DNA of 36,747 nt from a virus. Each line of letters opens with the position of its first letter. The first letter of the stretch is position 1. The DNA lies in the IMG/VR virus record IMGVR_UViG_3300044675_002411, positions 1 through 36,747 of that record. The stretch is one strand, 5' to 3'. The position numbers and the translations under genes are program-made. Positions 16,563 through 24,247 of this stretch are shown here, in pieces. Below the pieces are notes generated by a model, which did no database searches, was not told where the DNA came from, and was given only the letters and a program-made list of their open reading frames with translations.

Positions 16563-17511
16563 TGTTTCTATAGTCTTCTCTAGTATAGTTCCACAAATCA
16601 CTGTCAATATGCCAACGTAAACGTTCTAGGGCTTGATGAAAGCCTTCGTAACTCTTACCTTGATATACTCCTCCTTCTTTACCTACTGTCATTGCTTCAT
16701 CTGAGAGTTCATAGATAAGCGGACTACCAGGGAATTTTTGGCTTTCTACCAAGAACCTAAAGTTCTTAACAGTTAACCCTTCTCCATAGATACTTGTATC
16801 TGTTTGCTTTAAAGCTTCTGTATAGAATGCTCCTTGAAGATCATAACGATACTTCATAAGAGTGTCTGTCCAATAGTTTAAAGAAGTAGTAGTAGTCTTT
16901 AAGTCAATAGGATATAAAAACTTATTGTCTAGGTCCACAACTACTAAGTCTAAAAGAGCCTTACACTCAAATCCCAAGTACTCAAAAGTAAGGGCCTGTT
17001 GTGTAAAGATTTTATATTGGTCATTGCCTAAGATAAACTTAGAACTAAAGGGATGATTCTTAAGAGATTCTACCAGATTATAGATTGTAGCTAATTGTGC
17101 TGGAGAAATTACTTTTCTTCCATCTGCTTCAATTAAGTGATCATAATAGGCTTTACCTTCTTTTTCGAATCTTTCTCTTACCTTAGCAAGAGTATCTCTT
17201 TTAAACCCTACAGTCTCATAAGCGATTTGTTCTGCATTGGAATCATGTCTATTGATAAATAGGTTCCATACAAAGTCTCCCATCTGAGCTGTTGGTCTTT
17301 CTACTGTGCTGATTAGGAATTCTTCTTGGAAGACTTCTTCTCCTTGTGTAATAATTAAGTCTACTCCATCTCCTATCAATGTTACATCTGCTGGTTCTTC
17401 TGTGTCAGACTTAGGATCGTAATTATAGTATAGGTTAGGATGTTGTAGGATTTTTTTAAGCCTACTTTGGCTTACTGCTCTACTGCTTAGGTAATCTTGA
17501 TTTAAAATCAT
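16543..17511 (-). CDS. RecE-like exonuclease, PD-(D/E)XK superfamily
   Basis: A 322-residue protein matching the phage exonuclease VIII / DUF3799 type. An early GDGVDLII segment sits where these enzymes usually carry G-x-x-x-H (Asp replaces His here). The catalytic core is ALLDLVVVD (D188) and LYPIDLKTTTTS (D203 and K205, a D-x-K in place of E-x-K), then YRYDLQGAFY (Q226 and Y230, the Q-x-x-x-Y motif of RecB-type nucleases). Expected role: 5'-3' resection of double-stranded ends to load a single-strand annealing protein, here plausibly the Sak4-like protein at 27469. It starts a unit downstream of the HNH gene's terminator. Confidence 0.72.
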   Translation of the reverse strand: MILNQDYLSSRAVSQSRLKKILQHPNLYYNYDPKSDTEEPADVTLIGDGVDLIITQGEEVFQEEFLISTVERPTAQMGDFVWNLFINRHDSNAEQIAYETVGFKRDTLAKVRERFEKEGKAYYDHLIEADGRKVISPAQLATIYNLVESLKNHPFSSKFILGNDQYKIFTQQALTFEYLGFECKALLDLVVVDLDNKFLYPIDLKTTTTSLNYWTDTLMKYRYDLQGAFYTEALKQTDTSIYGEGLTVKNFRFLVESQKFPGSPLIYELSDEAMTVGKEGGVYQGKSYEGFHQALERLRWHIDSDLWNYTREDYRNNGIRIV

Positions 17512-17550
17512 TTCTTTTTCTCAATTGATACGGTTAAAACAAACCAAAGA

Positions 17551-17601
17551 AAGCATAAGTGTATATTAAAGTCATATAATGAAGATGTACGACTTATGCT
17601 T
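17551..17601. repeat. Perfect 10-bp inverted repeat upstream of the RecE-like gene
   Basis: AAGCATAAGT at 17551-17560 and ACTTATGCTT at 17592-17601 are perfect complements 31 bases apart; the arms extend by GTA/TAC with one unpaired G. It lies in the 156-base gap between the RecE-like start and the HNH gene. It could be an operator pair, an RNA hairpin, or part of the site where the HNH gene inserted. The rest of this gap holds only the terminator below. Confidence 0.85.
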
Positions 17602-17610
17602 ATTGTTGGT

Positions 17611-17656
17611 ATAAAATAAAAGAACCAATAAGGATAACCTCGTTGTCCTCTGGTTC
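17611..17656 (-). terminator. Terminator after the HNH endonuclease gene
   Basis: On the minus strand GAACCA pairs with TGGTTC and an inner eight-base arm AGGACAAC pairs with GTTATCCT (one G-T pair), followed by TTTTATTTTA. It begins about 11 bases past the HNH stop. Confidence 0.8.
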
Positions 17657-17667
17657 CATAAAAGAAG

Positions 17668-18501
17668 TTATTTAGTTGAAATTTCATGATGTGTAATTAA
17701 TTTTTGCTGTAGGTGTGTGTAGATTTCATTAATTTTTATAAAAAATTGTTCTTGTGTTAAGTCTGATTTAACGATGTTGCAGTATTTACAACAAGGAATA
17801 CAGTTATCGGGAGAGTAGTGTTTTGTGGAATCTATTCTATCTATTCCGTTTCTTACAATTTTTATGTTTTGTACTATTTTATTTTTACCAAGTGTTATTT
17901 CTTTTGGGGGTTGTCCACAATAAAAACAGTTTCCTTTAATCAGCTTTTTAAAATCCTCTAAAGACAGTAGATTTTTAATTCGGTCTTTTGATTTTTTGCA
18001 TCGACCCACAATAGATAGATTATATAACCTTTCAATGTCTGACTGTCTCCTAGTGCTTTGTGGTCTTTCCTTGTATCCACAGACTGTACATTTTTTAATA
18101 CCTTGCTTAGTAATTAAGTCAGTGGTTGTCCTTTGAGTTATTGATCCACATTTACATTGACATGTCCATAAAGCCCTTATAGTTCTTTTTCCCGTACTAG
18201 AGGTGTATATTTTTCTAAGAGGCTCATCCTCTAATACAGTAAAATCTCCATAAACATCTCCTTTTTTAAGAGGTTTGACTCTTGTTTTACCTGCTTTGAT
18301 TTCATTCATTTTATTAAAAAACCCTTCTTTTAGTCTTTGATCTATTAACTCTTTTGCACTACAAGGTTTACATCTTTGTAAAGCTATACCCTCATTATTT
18401 TTTGGGTATTTTTTATATTTTGTAGCATTGTACTGAATCATTCGATATTTTAGACAAAAGGGACAACCAACTTCTACATGTTTGTATTTACTTTCTTGCA
18501 T
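17668..18501 (-). CDS. HNH endonuclease with zinc-binding Cys pairs, probably free-standing homing type
   Basis: A 277-residue Lys-rich protein. It carries CPFC (13-16), CKPC (44-47), CQCKCG (114-119) and CTVCG (138-142), which look like zinc knuckles for DNA recognition, then an HNH-type domain: CFYCGQ (192-197), GIDRIDSTKHYSPDN (219-233) and CIPCCKYCN (234-242). The DRID...Y...NC-P-C-C-x-x-C-N arrangement is typical of phage HNH nucleases. It is bounded by inverted repeats on both sides and has its own terminator, unlike its tightly packed neighbours, which suggests late arrival as a selfish endonuclease. The ATG at 18501 is the only good start. A host-takeover or packaging nuclease is less likely from this context. 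Confidence 0.78.
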   Translation of the reverse strand: MQESKYKHVEVGCPFCLKYRMIQYNATKYKKYPKNNEGIALQRCKPCSAKELIDQRLKEGFFNKMNEIKAGKTRVKPLKKGDVYGDFTVLEDEPLRKIYTSSTGKRTIRALWTCQCKCGSITQRTTTDLITKQGIKKCTVCGYKERPQSTRRQSDIERLYNLSIVGRCKKSKDRIKNLLSLEDFKKLIKGNCFYCGQPPKEITLGKNKIVQNIKIVRNGIDRIDSTKHYSPDNCIPCCKYCNIVKSDLTQEQFFIKINEIYTHLQQKLITHHEISTK

Positions 18502-18504
18502 AAC

Positions 18505-18535
18505 TTATGTATATTATACGTAAATATACACATAA
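18505..18535. promoter_or_regulatory. Inverted repeat before the HNH gene, candidate operator
   Basis: TTATGTATA (18505-18513) faces TATACACATAA (18525-18535), an imperfect inverted repeat filling the 35-base gap between the HNH ATG and the stop of the next gene. The TGTATATTA word is also present at the other flank near 17560. No TAnnTTTG box is seen here. Confidence 0.5.
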
Positions 18536-18536
18536 A

Positions 18537-18926
18537 TCATATATTATGCAAGGACTTTTTATAAAAATGTACCCAAAACATCATATTACAAATCACATGA
18601 TGAGCGTGCAGCAACTTACTTTCTTTGTCTACAAACTCGCCTTTCATCATTTCTATTAAATGCCTTTGCGCTGAATCTAAAATAGATTGTAGTTCTAATC
18701 CTTTCTTCCAGTTATTTTCTCCTGAGCTACTTAGTTTGTAACCTTGAGGGAATTTTGGATCTTTTTTTGCTTCTAAACCATTCACAGAGGTTTCTTCTTC
18801 CATTGAATAAATAGAGTATTTTTCAGCTCCAAATTCAAGCACCTCAACTAACCCTTCTAAAGATTCAAAGTCTACTAAAGACCATTGTCTCTTTCCTGTG
18901 TTGTAACGTAAAGCTTGTTCAGTCAT
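18537..18926 (-). CDS. dATP/dGTP diphosphohydrolase-like (DUF5664-type) protein
   Basis: A 129-residue helical protein starting with ALRYNTGKRQWSLVDF and then LEGLVEVLEFGAEKY, NNWKKGL, a long helix SAQRHLIEMMKGE and LHAHHVICNMMFWVHFY. This is the pattern of the phage family known as DUF5664, described as dATP/dGTP diphosphohydrolase N-terminal, related in fold to MazG-type pyrophosphatases. The Glu and His residues (EFGAEKY, HLIE, HAHH) are candidate metal ligands. Expected role: trimming the dNTP pool or degrading particular nucleotides. It starts two bases after the stop of the gene at 18929 and so is probably translationally coupled. The family call is fairly good, the actual substrate unproven. 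Confidence 0.62.
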   Translation of the reverse strand: MTEQALRYNTGKRQWSLVDFESLEGLVEVLEFGAEKYSIYSMEEETSVNGLEAKKDPKFPQGYKLSSSGENNWKKGLELQSILDSAQRHLIEMMKGEFVDKESKLLHAHHVICNMMFWVHFYKKSLHNI

Positions 18927-18928
18927 GA

Positions 18929-19195
18929 TTAACGCATTAAAGCACCTGTAGTAGTTTTAGGAGTAGCATCTACTGGTTTTACAGTTAAGACAACTCTTCC
19001 AAACTTCATTGAAGATAGTTCAGTAACTACACAAGTTACTCCATTGCAGTTAACAAGAGTACCCAATTGAATACTTTCGCTTGATTCATGGTCATTGTAG
19101 GTAACAATGTTGTCACCATAATGATAGTTGACATCAGGTAAGCCCACGGCTTCCACTCTGTCTGTTTCTGTTCTTGGTTCTATTATATATAACAT
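18929..19195 (-). CDS. Small beta-rich protein of unknown function
   Basis: An 88-residue protein made mostly of predicted beta strands (LYIIEPRTETDRVEAVG, IQLGTLVNCNGVTCVVTEL, FGRVVLTVKPVDA), ending TGALMR. No membrane segment or catalytic motif. The pattern could be a small SH3-like or OB-like barrel, but that is a guess. It lies between the NinB-like gene and the dNTP hydrolase-like gene, with a repeat-built spacer upstream. Function unknown. Confidence 0.6.
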   Translation of the reverse strand: MLYIIEPRTETDRVEAVGLPDVNYHYGDNIVTYNDHESSESIQLGTLVNCNGVTCVVTELSSMKFGRVVLTVKPVDATPKTTTGALMR

Positions 19196-19203
19196 AATTT
19201 TAG

Positions 19204-19230
19204 TTTAATTAATTTAATTAATTTAATTCA
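19204..19230 (-). repeat. Tandem 9-bp repeat TTTAATTAA in a gene spacer
   Basis: Two perfect copies (19204-19212, 19213-19221) and a third differing at one base overlap the stop of the gene at 19218 and lead to the start at 19195. Confidence 0.85.
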
Positions 19231-19655
19231 GGTACAGGTACTCCTAGGGTATCTGTTGCAAAGTTAATTACTTGCTTAATAAATTCATTAACTTCTTCTT
19301 TTTTTCCTTTAGAAAGTGAGAGTGGTGTTTTGATAAATTGACCTTGGAACATAATCTCCTCGTAGAAGAACTTGTCCTTAAGATAAGTGACTACCTCTTC
19401 TTTGGTGTATACTTCGCCTGTAAGGGCTTCAAATCCTCCTCGGATGATAGGTACTAGGGTGCTGTAGAAATAAGCTAACTGAGGGTTTGTTTTCTTAGAA
19501 TCTAATCTAGTTATACAAACTTCTACATCCACCGCAGGATCTCCTTTTGTCAATTCTCTAAAGTACGACTGCATCAACTCTCTATCTCCCTTAAGATGAA
19601 TAGTTCCATCTATGTTAAGGGAGAGAGTAGCTGGTATATAGATACGGTTAATCAT
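19218..19655 (-). CDS. NinB-like recombination protein (tentative)
   Basis: A 145-residue protein. The middle has a basic patch (ITRLDSKKTNPQLAYFYST), then GFEALTGEVYTKEEVVTYLK and a C-terminal KKEEVNEFIKQVINFATDTL helix ending GVPVPELN. An N-terminal beta part, then a K-x-x-x-Q-x-x-Y-F/Y helix, then a C-terminal helix ending in a G-[IV]-x-[IV]-P-E motif is how NinB/Orf-like proteins of Bacteroidota phages appear to me. NinB (lambda Orf) binds single-stranded DNA and helps load annealing proteins. A NinG-like nuclease is encoded close by at 22462, which supports the idea. Similarity is judged by eye only. Confidence 0.45.
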   Translation of the reverse strand: MINRIYIPATLSLNIDGTIHLKGDRELMQSYFRELTKGDPAVDVEVCITRLDSKKTNPQLAYFYSTLVPIIRGGFEALTGEVYTKEEVVTYLKDKFFYEEIMFQGQFIKTPLSLSKGKKEEVNEFIKQVINFATDTLGVPVPELN

Positions 19656-19675
19656 TGTTTAATTATTGTTTATTA

Positions 19676-20221
19676 TTATTCTGCTGCCCAACCAAAGAGT
19701 ACATACTCTCCTTGACGTTCATCACTACTAGGCTTGTAATTTACAAAGGCTACATTTTTCTCGCCTTCTTTTAAAACATTAACTCTAGTAACGTGAGTAC
19801 TAATCTTAGTAAGTTCTGTGTAGTCTCTGGCAATCTTAATTGCTCCTGCTTGTAATGGATGACTTCCAATAAGTCTTCCTTCTGCATGTACTTCGTATCT
19901 AGTTTCCCAAATACGTCTACCTACCTGAGGAATTATTTCTACTTGGCTTTTAATCTTGTTGCTGTTTAATTTAGGTTCTACAGTGCAGATACCCCAACAA
20001 TCTCTTTTATCCATAACGTCTTCTGCAGATTCAATAAAGGCACTTAGTTTCTTGCCTGACTCTTTAAACTTCTTAGTAACGTCTACAAAACCATTAGTTG
20101 TACTAATGGTTCCATTGTACGGATCATTACCGTACTCATCAATAGCATCTTCTACTAATTGATTATAAGCTTCCTTCATATTAGGAGCTGTTCTTTTGTA
20201 ATAAAATGTGGTTGATCCCAT
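19676..20221 (-). CDS. Conserved phage protein of unknown function
   Basis: A 181-residue protein starting MGSTTFYYKRTAPNMKEAYN, with a YGNDPYNGTISTTNGF segment and a long C-terminal beta region. The opening plus the Y-[NT]-G-T-I motif resembles a widespread small phage family of unknown function that I know from several hosts. It has two Cys close together (CWGIC) that might bind metal. No membrane segment. Located between an 87-residue helical protein and the NinB-like gene in the replication operon, so a role in DNA metabolism or its control is plausible but not shown. Confidence 0.65.
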   Translation of the reverse strand: MGSTTFYYKRTAPNMKEAYNQLVEDAIDEYGNDPYNGTISTTNGFVDVTKKFKESGKKLSAFIESAEDVMDKRDCWGICTVEPKLNSNKIKSQVEIIPQVGRRIWETRYEVHAEGRLIGSHPLQAGAIKIARDYTELTKISTHVTRVNVLKEGEKNVAFVNYKPSSDERQGEYVLFGWAAE

Positions 20222-20231
20222 AATTTTTAGT

Positions 20232-20495
20232 TTAGTTTTGTTTTTGTTTTTCTAATTCTTCTAATTCTTCTAATAATAAAAATGCCAGTTCTTCGTCTTC
20301 TGCAATTTGATTTAAATCTTTCTTTTCTAGATATCCGTCTAGAATCTTAATAAAGTGGGCATTCTTTGCCTTAGCTTCATTAATCGCTTTCTTTAAATCA
20401 GGATTAACAAACTCACGAATGAACTGGTACTGTGTATTTAATGCTCTCGCTAGGAGATAAGTTCTTCTTACCTCCTTAATTTCTTCATCTTTCAT
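20232..20495 (-). CDS. Small helical protein of unknown function
   Basis: An 87-residue, almost fully helical charged protein, with repeated Glu/Leu near the end (LAFLLLEELEELEKQ) encoded by TCTAATTCT-type DNA repeats. Its ATG shares one base with the stop of the DNA polymerase gene (TAATG), so translation is coupled to the polymerase. It may be a small accessory factor; no family recognised. Confidence 0.6.
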   Translation of the reverse strand: MKDEEIKEVRRTYLLARALNTQYQFIREFVNPDLKKAINEAKAKNAHFIKILDGYLEKKDLNQIAEDEELAFLLLEELEELEKQKQN

Positions 20496-22465
20496 TACTT
20501 ACTCCAATAAGGCGATATACAAGGATCTGCTTTAAGTGGTACTCTCGTACAAAACTTAGCTCCTGAATCTACCATTGATTTTTCTAATTGTGCAGCAACT
20601 TGTTGCACAATCTCCTCAGGGGACTCTACTAGAATCTCGTCATGAATTACGTTGACAATCTTAACTTTAAATAAAAGATCATTAGGTACTAGATACCTTG
20701 ACCAAAAGTAAACACATGCTAGTTTAGTTATCTCTGCAGATTCTCCTTGTATTCCATAGTTAAGGGACATTCTTTCTATGTCTCCCCTTTTGCTAAAGAA
20801 TTTAGAAACTTTCTCTTTCATAGCAACTGCTGTAGGAGTGTTTGAATTCTTGATCTTTTTATATCTTTCCCAGAAGTCTTTGTCTAGTTCGTTTTTAACT
20901 TGTAAAAACTCATCGTAATAATCTACGTAGGATCTCTTGCCTGTAACAGGAGAGATTAATACATAACCATTCTCAATTCCGAACTTCTTAGTTTCGTCAA
21001 AGTATGCTTTAAGTCCAGGAAATGCTAGAAAATAGGATTCATAAATTTTATTACCTTGTTCTACGCTTAGTCCTAGTTGTTCTGCTATACCTATTCCTGA
21101 CCCTCCATAGTTAATAGCAAAGCCAGCTACCTTAGCAGCCTGTCTTTTCTCTTTGTGTTTCTTTTTAATCTCGTTTAAATCCATTCCATCCAACTCTTCA
21201 TACATCTTAGAGGCAATAAAAGCGTGCATGTCACCCAAATCTTTATCATAGAACTCAAGTAAGTTATCATCCAAACACTTGTTTACTAGTACAATCTGTT
21301 CTTGACCTGTATAGTCACAGCCTACTAGTGAGTTTCCTTCTTCTGCTACAAAACAACTACGTGTTTCTTCATCTGAGGGAATGTTTTGGAAGTTAAAGTT
21401 CTTGGTTGTTCCTGACTTACCTCCACTAGATAAGCGACCTGTGTTCATCAACTGTTTGAACTGAGTGTGTATTCTACCGCTTATAGGGTTGATTTGCTCA
21501 ATCCAGTTATAACCATAGGTGCCTATGTCTTTTTGGGCTTCTTTAAAGGAAAGATAAATCTTAATAATAGGATGTTTGTCTTGAAACTTTACTAAGTGGT
21601 TTGCTTCTATTGTATGCTTCTTAACTCCTTTGTCAACTACAGTAGTATTTACTCCAATAGTCTCAAAGAACTGCACTACCTGAGAAGGTGAGTTCCAGTT
21701 AATCTTGACTTTGTTTTGACTAGAGAAAATATCTAGCTGATAGTCAATAAATTTATCCATGTTGTTAAGAAAGATAAACTCATTCAACATTCTAGTAGCT
21801 GCATCTGCTTGAGTCTGTACTTTGTGAATCTTGTTAGTCCACTTATCTACGTCTAGCTTCATACCACAATACTCTATGTAAGCTAAAACTAAAACAAAGC
21901 GATTATCTAACTCGATTGATACTTTAGCACCAGCAGCAAATAGAATTGTCTCTTGAGCATCTTTAATAGCATGTAGGTATTTTACGTCATAAGCAGAATA
22001 CTTTACAAAGCCTTCTGTCAGATTGCCTGTAATGTGTTTTCTTTCCTCTTTGTCTAATATAACTCCGCAATGTAGTTTTACACAAGCAGCTAAGGAACAC
22101 CTATGACTTTCTATACCCAAACGAGATGTTTTTTCGCCTAAAAAGGTATCGTATACCTTAGTTGGTACAATTCTCTGATGATATAAGAACTTTAAATCAA
22201 ACTTTAAGTTATGACCAATGACTCCTTGAGTCTCTAAGAGCTGTTTGTAGTCATTGATATCAATCGTAGTCAAGTCAACTACAAACTGATTGTCATTGTC
22301 ACCTAGCTGAAGTGTGTATAGCTTACAGGTATATGCATCAAATCCAGAAGTTTCTGTATCTATAGCAATCCACTCTAGGTCTTTAAGGTAATCTAATGAT
22401 TCTTGTACTGTGCAGAGAGTTATATCAGGTAGGGAAATGTTTTGTTTTGTTACTAGATAAATCAT
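20495..22465 (-). CDS. polA: Family A DNA polymerase with 3'-5' exonuclease
   Basis: A 656-residue replicative polymerase of the phage Pol I type, with no 5' nuclease domain. Exonuclease motifs: WIAIDTETSG (D36, E38), GHNLKFDLKFL (D90) and YSAYDVKYL (Y157, D160), so proofreading should be active. Polymerase motifs: GRLSSGGKSGTT and FQNIP (343-363), motif A VGCDYTGQEQIVLV (D384; E389 at the steric-gate position), motif B RQAAKVAGFAINYGG (R441, K445, F449, Y453), NYGIQGESAEITK (569-581) and motif C VIHDEIL (H608, D609, E610). Motif A differs from the usual D-Y-S-Q-I-E-L-R by having T-G-Q before Glu and Ile where Arg is usual. The ATG overlaps the NinG-like stop (ATGA). Confidence 0.95.
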   Translation of the reverse strand: MIYLVTKQNISLPDITLCTVQESLDYLKDLEWIAIDTETSGFDAYTCKLYTLQLGDNDNQFVVDLTTIDINDYKQLLETQGVIGHNLKFDLKFLYHQRIVPTKVYDTFLGEKTSRLGIESHRCSLAACVKLHCGVILDKEERKHITGNLTEGFVKYSAYDVKYLHAIKDAQETILFAAGAKVSIELDNRFVLVLAYIEYCGMKLDVDKWTNKIHKVQTQADAATRMLNEFIFLNNMDKFIDYQLDIFSSQNKVKINWNSPSQVVQFFETIGVNTTVVDKGVKKHTIEANHLVKFQDKHPIIKIYLSFKEAQKDIGTYGYNWIEQINPISGRIHTQFKQLMNTGRLSSGGKSGTTKNFNFQNIPSDEETRSCFVAEEGNSLVGCDYTGQEQIVLVNKCLDDNLLEFYDKDLGDMHAFIASKMYEELDGMDLNEIKKKHKEKRQAAKVAGFAINYGGSGIGIAEQLGLSVEQGNKIYESYFLAFPGLKAYFDETKKFGIENGYVLISPVTGKRSYVDYYDEFLQVKNELDKDFWERYKKIKNSNTPTAVAMKEKVSKFFSKRGDIERMSLNYGIQGESAEITKLACVYFWSRYLVPNDLLFKVKIVNVIHDEILVESPEEIVQQVAAQLEKSMVDSGAKFCTRVPLKADPCISPYWSK

Positions 22466-23109
22466 TTTAATAAGGGTTCCACTATCTTGTTATAATCCTT
22501 TAATGCTTGGTGTAACTTCTGATACTTCTGATCTTGGCTATAGTTCCCCTGTTCGATATCTGTAAGGCAGGTTCTATAAACGTCATAGATAAGTTTTCTA
22601 TCGTAGTTACTTAATTTCAAAATCTTATTAGAAAGCTGTAGCATATCTTCCGTAGTATCAGTTCCCCATATCCTATTTAAAGACTTACCTAAGTTCCACA
22701 CGTGGTGAGGAGTATATAGATTACATCTAGGACAAGCAGGCAAAAGATTAGTTAAGTGGTAGCGAGTAGCAACCTTAGTTCTACCTACAAAGTGAGCACA
22801 CTGTAGTCCTTTAGGATCTAGTGTGATTTCACAAGCATGGCATTTATTAATATGTGCTCCTCTAACTAACCAAGAAGTTATCTGGTCTAGTTTACTTTGA
22901 CTGATTGTTTCTTTTTCTAATTTACGCTTAATCTCTTTACGAACTTTCTGCTTTTCTTTCTTGTCCTTCATTACACACGTAGCACATAACCTCTTTGTTT
23001 TGTTGGCTATGGCTTTTACCTTCCCACAGTCTGAACAAGGCTTTTGAATTTCCTTAGGTTCAGGTATTCCTTTGACTGGAATCTTTTTTGTTGTTGTTCT
23101 CTTTAACAT
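22462..23109 (-). CDS. NinG/Rap-like recombination nuclease
   Basis: I use the ATG at 23109 (215 residues); a TTG three codons upstream lies inside the -7 box. The N-terminus is basic, followed by a zinc-binding region (CSDCGK, then CATC), a Lys/Glu-rich helix, and a C-terminal domain with CHACEITLD, GLQCAHFVGRT, NLLPACPRCN and LNRIWG. This order of a Cys pair, a (C/G)-x-H-[FY] site, a C-x-x-C-N motif and a trailing G-T-D segment matches lambda NinG (Rap), a structure-specific nuclease that resolves recombination intermediates such as Holliday junctions. It is the first gene of the polymerase operon and overlaps the polymerase ATG by four bases. Confidence 0.7.
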   Translation of the reverse strand: MLKRTTTKKIPVKGIPEPKEIQKPCSDCGKVKAIANKTKRLCATCVMKDKKEKQKVRKEIKRKLEKETISQSKLDQITSWLVRGAHINKCHACEITLDPKGLQCAHFVGRTKVATRYHLTNLLPACPRCNLYTPHHVWNLGKSLNRIWGTDTTEDMLQLSNKILKLSNYDRKLIYDVYRTCLTDIEQGNYSQDQKYQKLHQALKDYNKIVEPLLK

Positions 23110-23115
23110 AGTATA

Positions 23116-23123
23116 CAAATATA
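23116..23123 (-). promoter_or_regulatory. Promoter -7 box for the polymerase operon
   Basis: TATATTTG on the minus strand fits TAnnTTTG fully. Its last base is only six bases from the ATG at 23109, and it directly follows a terminator T-run. The predicted transcript would start at or next to the ATG. No matching -33 box is seen. Confidence 0.45.
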
Positions 23124-23126
23124 ATA

Positions 23127-23151
23127 AAGAAAAGGGGATCTAATGACCCCC
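23127..23151 (-). terminator. Terminator after the DUF932 gene
   Basis: On the minus strand GGGGGTC, loop ATTA and GATCCCC form a seven-base stem (one G-T pair) followed by TTTTCTTT. Confidence 0.85.
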
Positions 23152-23178
23152 TAATCTTATTTGGCATGCAAGAGACAG

Positions 23179-24027
23179 TTACAAAGATAACTCAGGTGTG
23201 TAGAGAGGGGTGTAGGTTTCAGAAATTAATTCTAAGCCTCTGTTGTTAATGTTGTAGGCAGTTCCGTGAATTAGAGACTCACGCTTAGCTTCAATACTCT
23301 TATGTCCCATCATATAGTTAGTGAAACGAGTAGTAGCATTAAACAAAGCGTAAGCTGTGTTCTCGTGTGTCTCATATTCGGTAGTTAAAGCTGTTCTAAA
23401 GTCGTTGATACGATTTTTACCCCTAGAAGCTTCACCGTCTCCTCCTATAATGTTAATGATAAATTCATCTGTAACTGCTTCAGGAATGTAAATCTTACTA
23501 AGTTCTACTAGCTTTTCAATAAACTGTTCTTCTTGAGTAAGAGAGTTTTGCAACTGAGAGATGATTAAGCCTAAACGCTCATGAGAATTCTTAGTATGTC
23601 TTACACGTTGAGAGTCTCTAAGAGCCATATAAAAAGTATTAGAGCATACTACAGTTACGTTAGTAGTTCCAAAGCCCATAGGAGCACTACCATCATGTGA
23701 AGTAAGAGCTGTTAAGAATCGTTTGTTAAAAGATCCTCCAATCTGTACATCTGTTAAAGGAAACTGATAATAAACCTTTTGTCCATTCCCCAGAAACCCA
23801 CCTCTTTCCCCAGAAATATTAACTCTAGCGGCAGCTTCTAAAAGCATATCAAGGATTTCTTCATTCTGAGTAGGAACATATTTAGATCCTACTACACCAA
23901 GACAATTATTGTTGTCTTCACGGAATACTCCATAAGCAGGAGTAGTTTCTCCATCAGGACCAAACAAAGGTTTCTTTGCTACAGTCCAATTCGTTCTAGA
24001 TGATTCTAGCAATTGTTGTTTGTTCAT
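23179..24027 (-). CDS. DUF932-type phage/plasmid protein
   Basis: A 282-residue protein with the pattern of the DUF932 (phage/plasmid-like) family: YGVFREDNNNCLGVVGSKYVP, a GGFLGNGQKVYYQFPL strand pair, LTALTSHDGSAPMGFGTT, VVCSNTFYMALRDSQRVRHT with the conserved VCxNT, and a C-terminal helical domain ending GRGLELIS-like sequence. The family is found on phages, plasmids and mobile elements, but its biochemical role is not established; association with DNA replication or recombination genes is common. It is the last gene before a terminator and overlaps the upstream small gene by four bases (ATGA). Confidence 0.75.
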   Translation of the reverse strand: MNKQQLLESSRTNWTVAKKPLFGPDGETTPAYGVFREDNNNCLGVVGSKYVPTQNEEILDMLLEAAARVNISGERGGFLGNGQKVYYQFPLTDVQIGGSFNKRFLTALTSHDGSAPMGFGTTNVTVVCSNTFYMALRDSQRVRHTKNSHERLGLIISQLQNSLTQEEQFIEKLVELSKIYIPEAVTDEFIINIIGGDGEASRGKNRINDFRTALTTEYETHENTAYALFNATTRFTNYMMGHKSIEAKRESLIHGTAYNINNRGLELISETYTPLYTPELSL

Positions 24028-24227
24028 AATTTAGTGGTTTGTTTTTTAATATTTTCGATAAAGTTGATTAATTCGTCTAATTCTTTAATTCTTCCTTGGA
24101 TCTCACAGTACTCATACTCACTGCTTTGCTCCATTTCTTTTATTATTTTAGTTCTATTAGATAGATATTCTACTAATTTTCCTTTTAATTCTAAATGTCC
24201 TAAGGACTCGTAATCTTGCCAATTCAT
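24024..24227 (-). CDS. Small coiled-coil protein
   Basis: A 67-residue helical protein (ELKGKLVEYLSNRTKII, IKELDELINFIENIKKQ) that fits a coiled coil. It starts 20 bases after the uracil-DNA glycosylase stop and its stop overlaps the DUF932 ATG, so it sits properly in the operon. Function unknown. Confidence 0.6.
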   Translation of the reverse strand: MNWQDYESLGHLELKGKLVEYLSNRTKIIKEMEQSSEYEYCEIQGRIKELDELINFIENIKKQTTKL

Positions 24228-24247
24228 TTTCTTTGTTTTATTTTAAT

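Noticed and set aside
18537-22465. Complete 2-aminoadenine (Z) genome pathway
   Set aside because: Only a DUF5664-type protein and a family A polymerase are present; PurZ and DatZ are missing in the window, and both present families also occur in ordinary phages.
23110-23118. TTG start at 23118 for the NinG-like gene
   Set aside because: The TTG is part of the TATATTTG -7 box; the ATG at 23109 is the better start.
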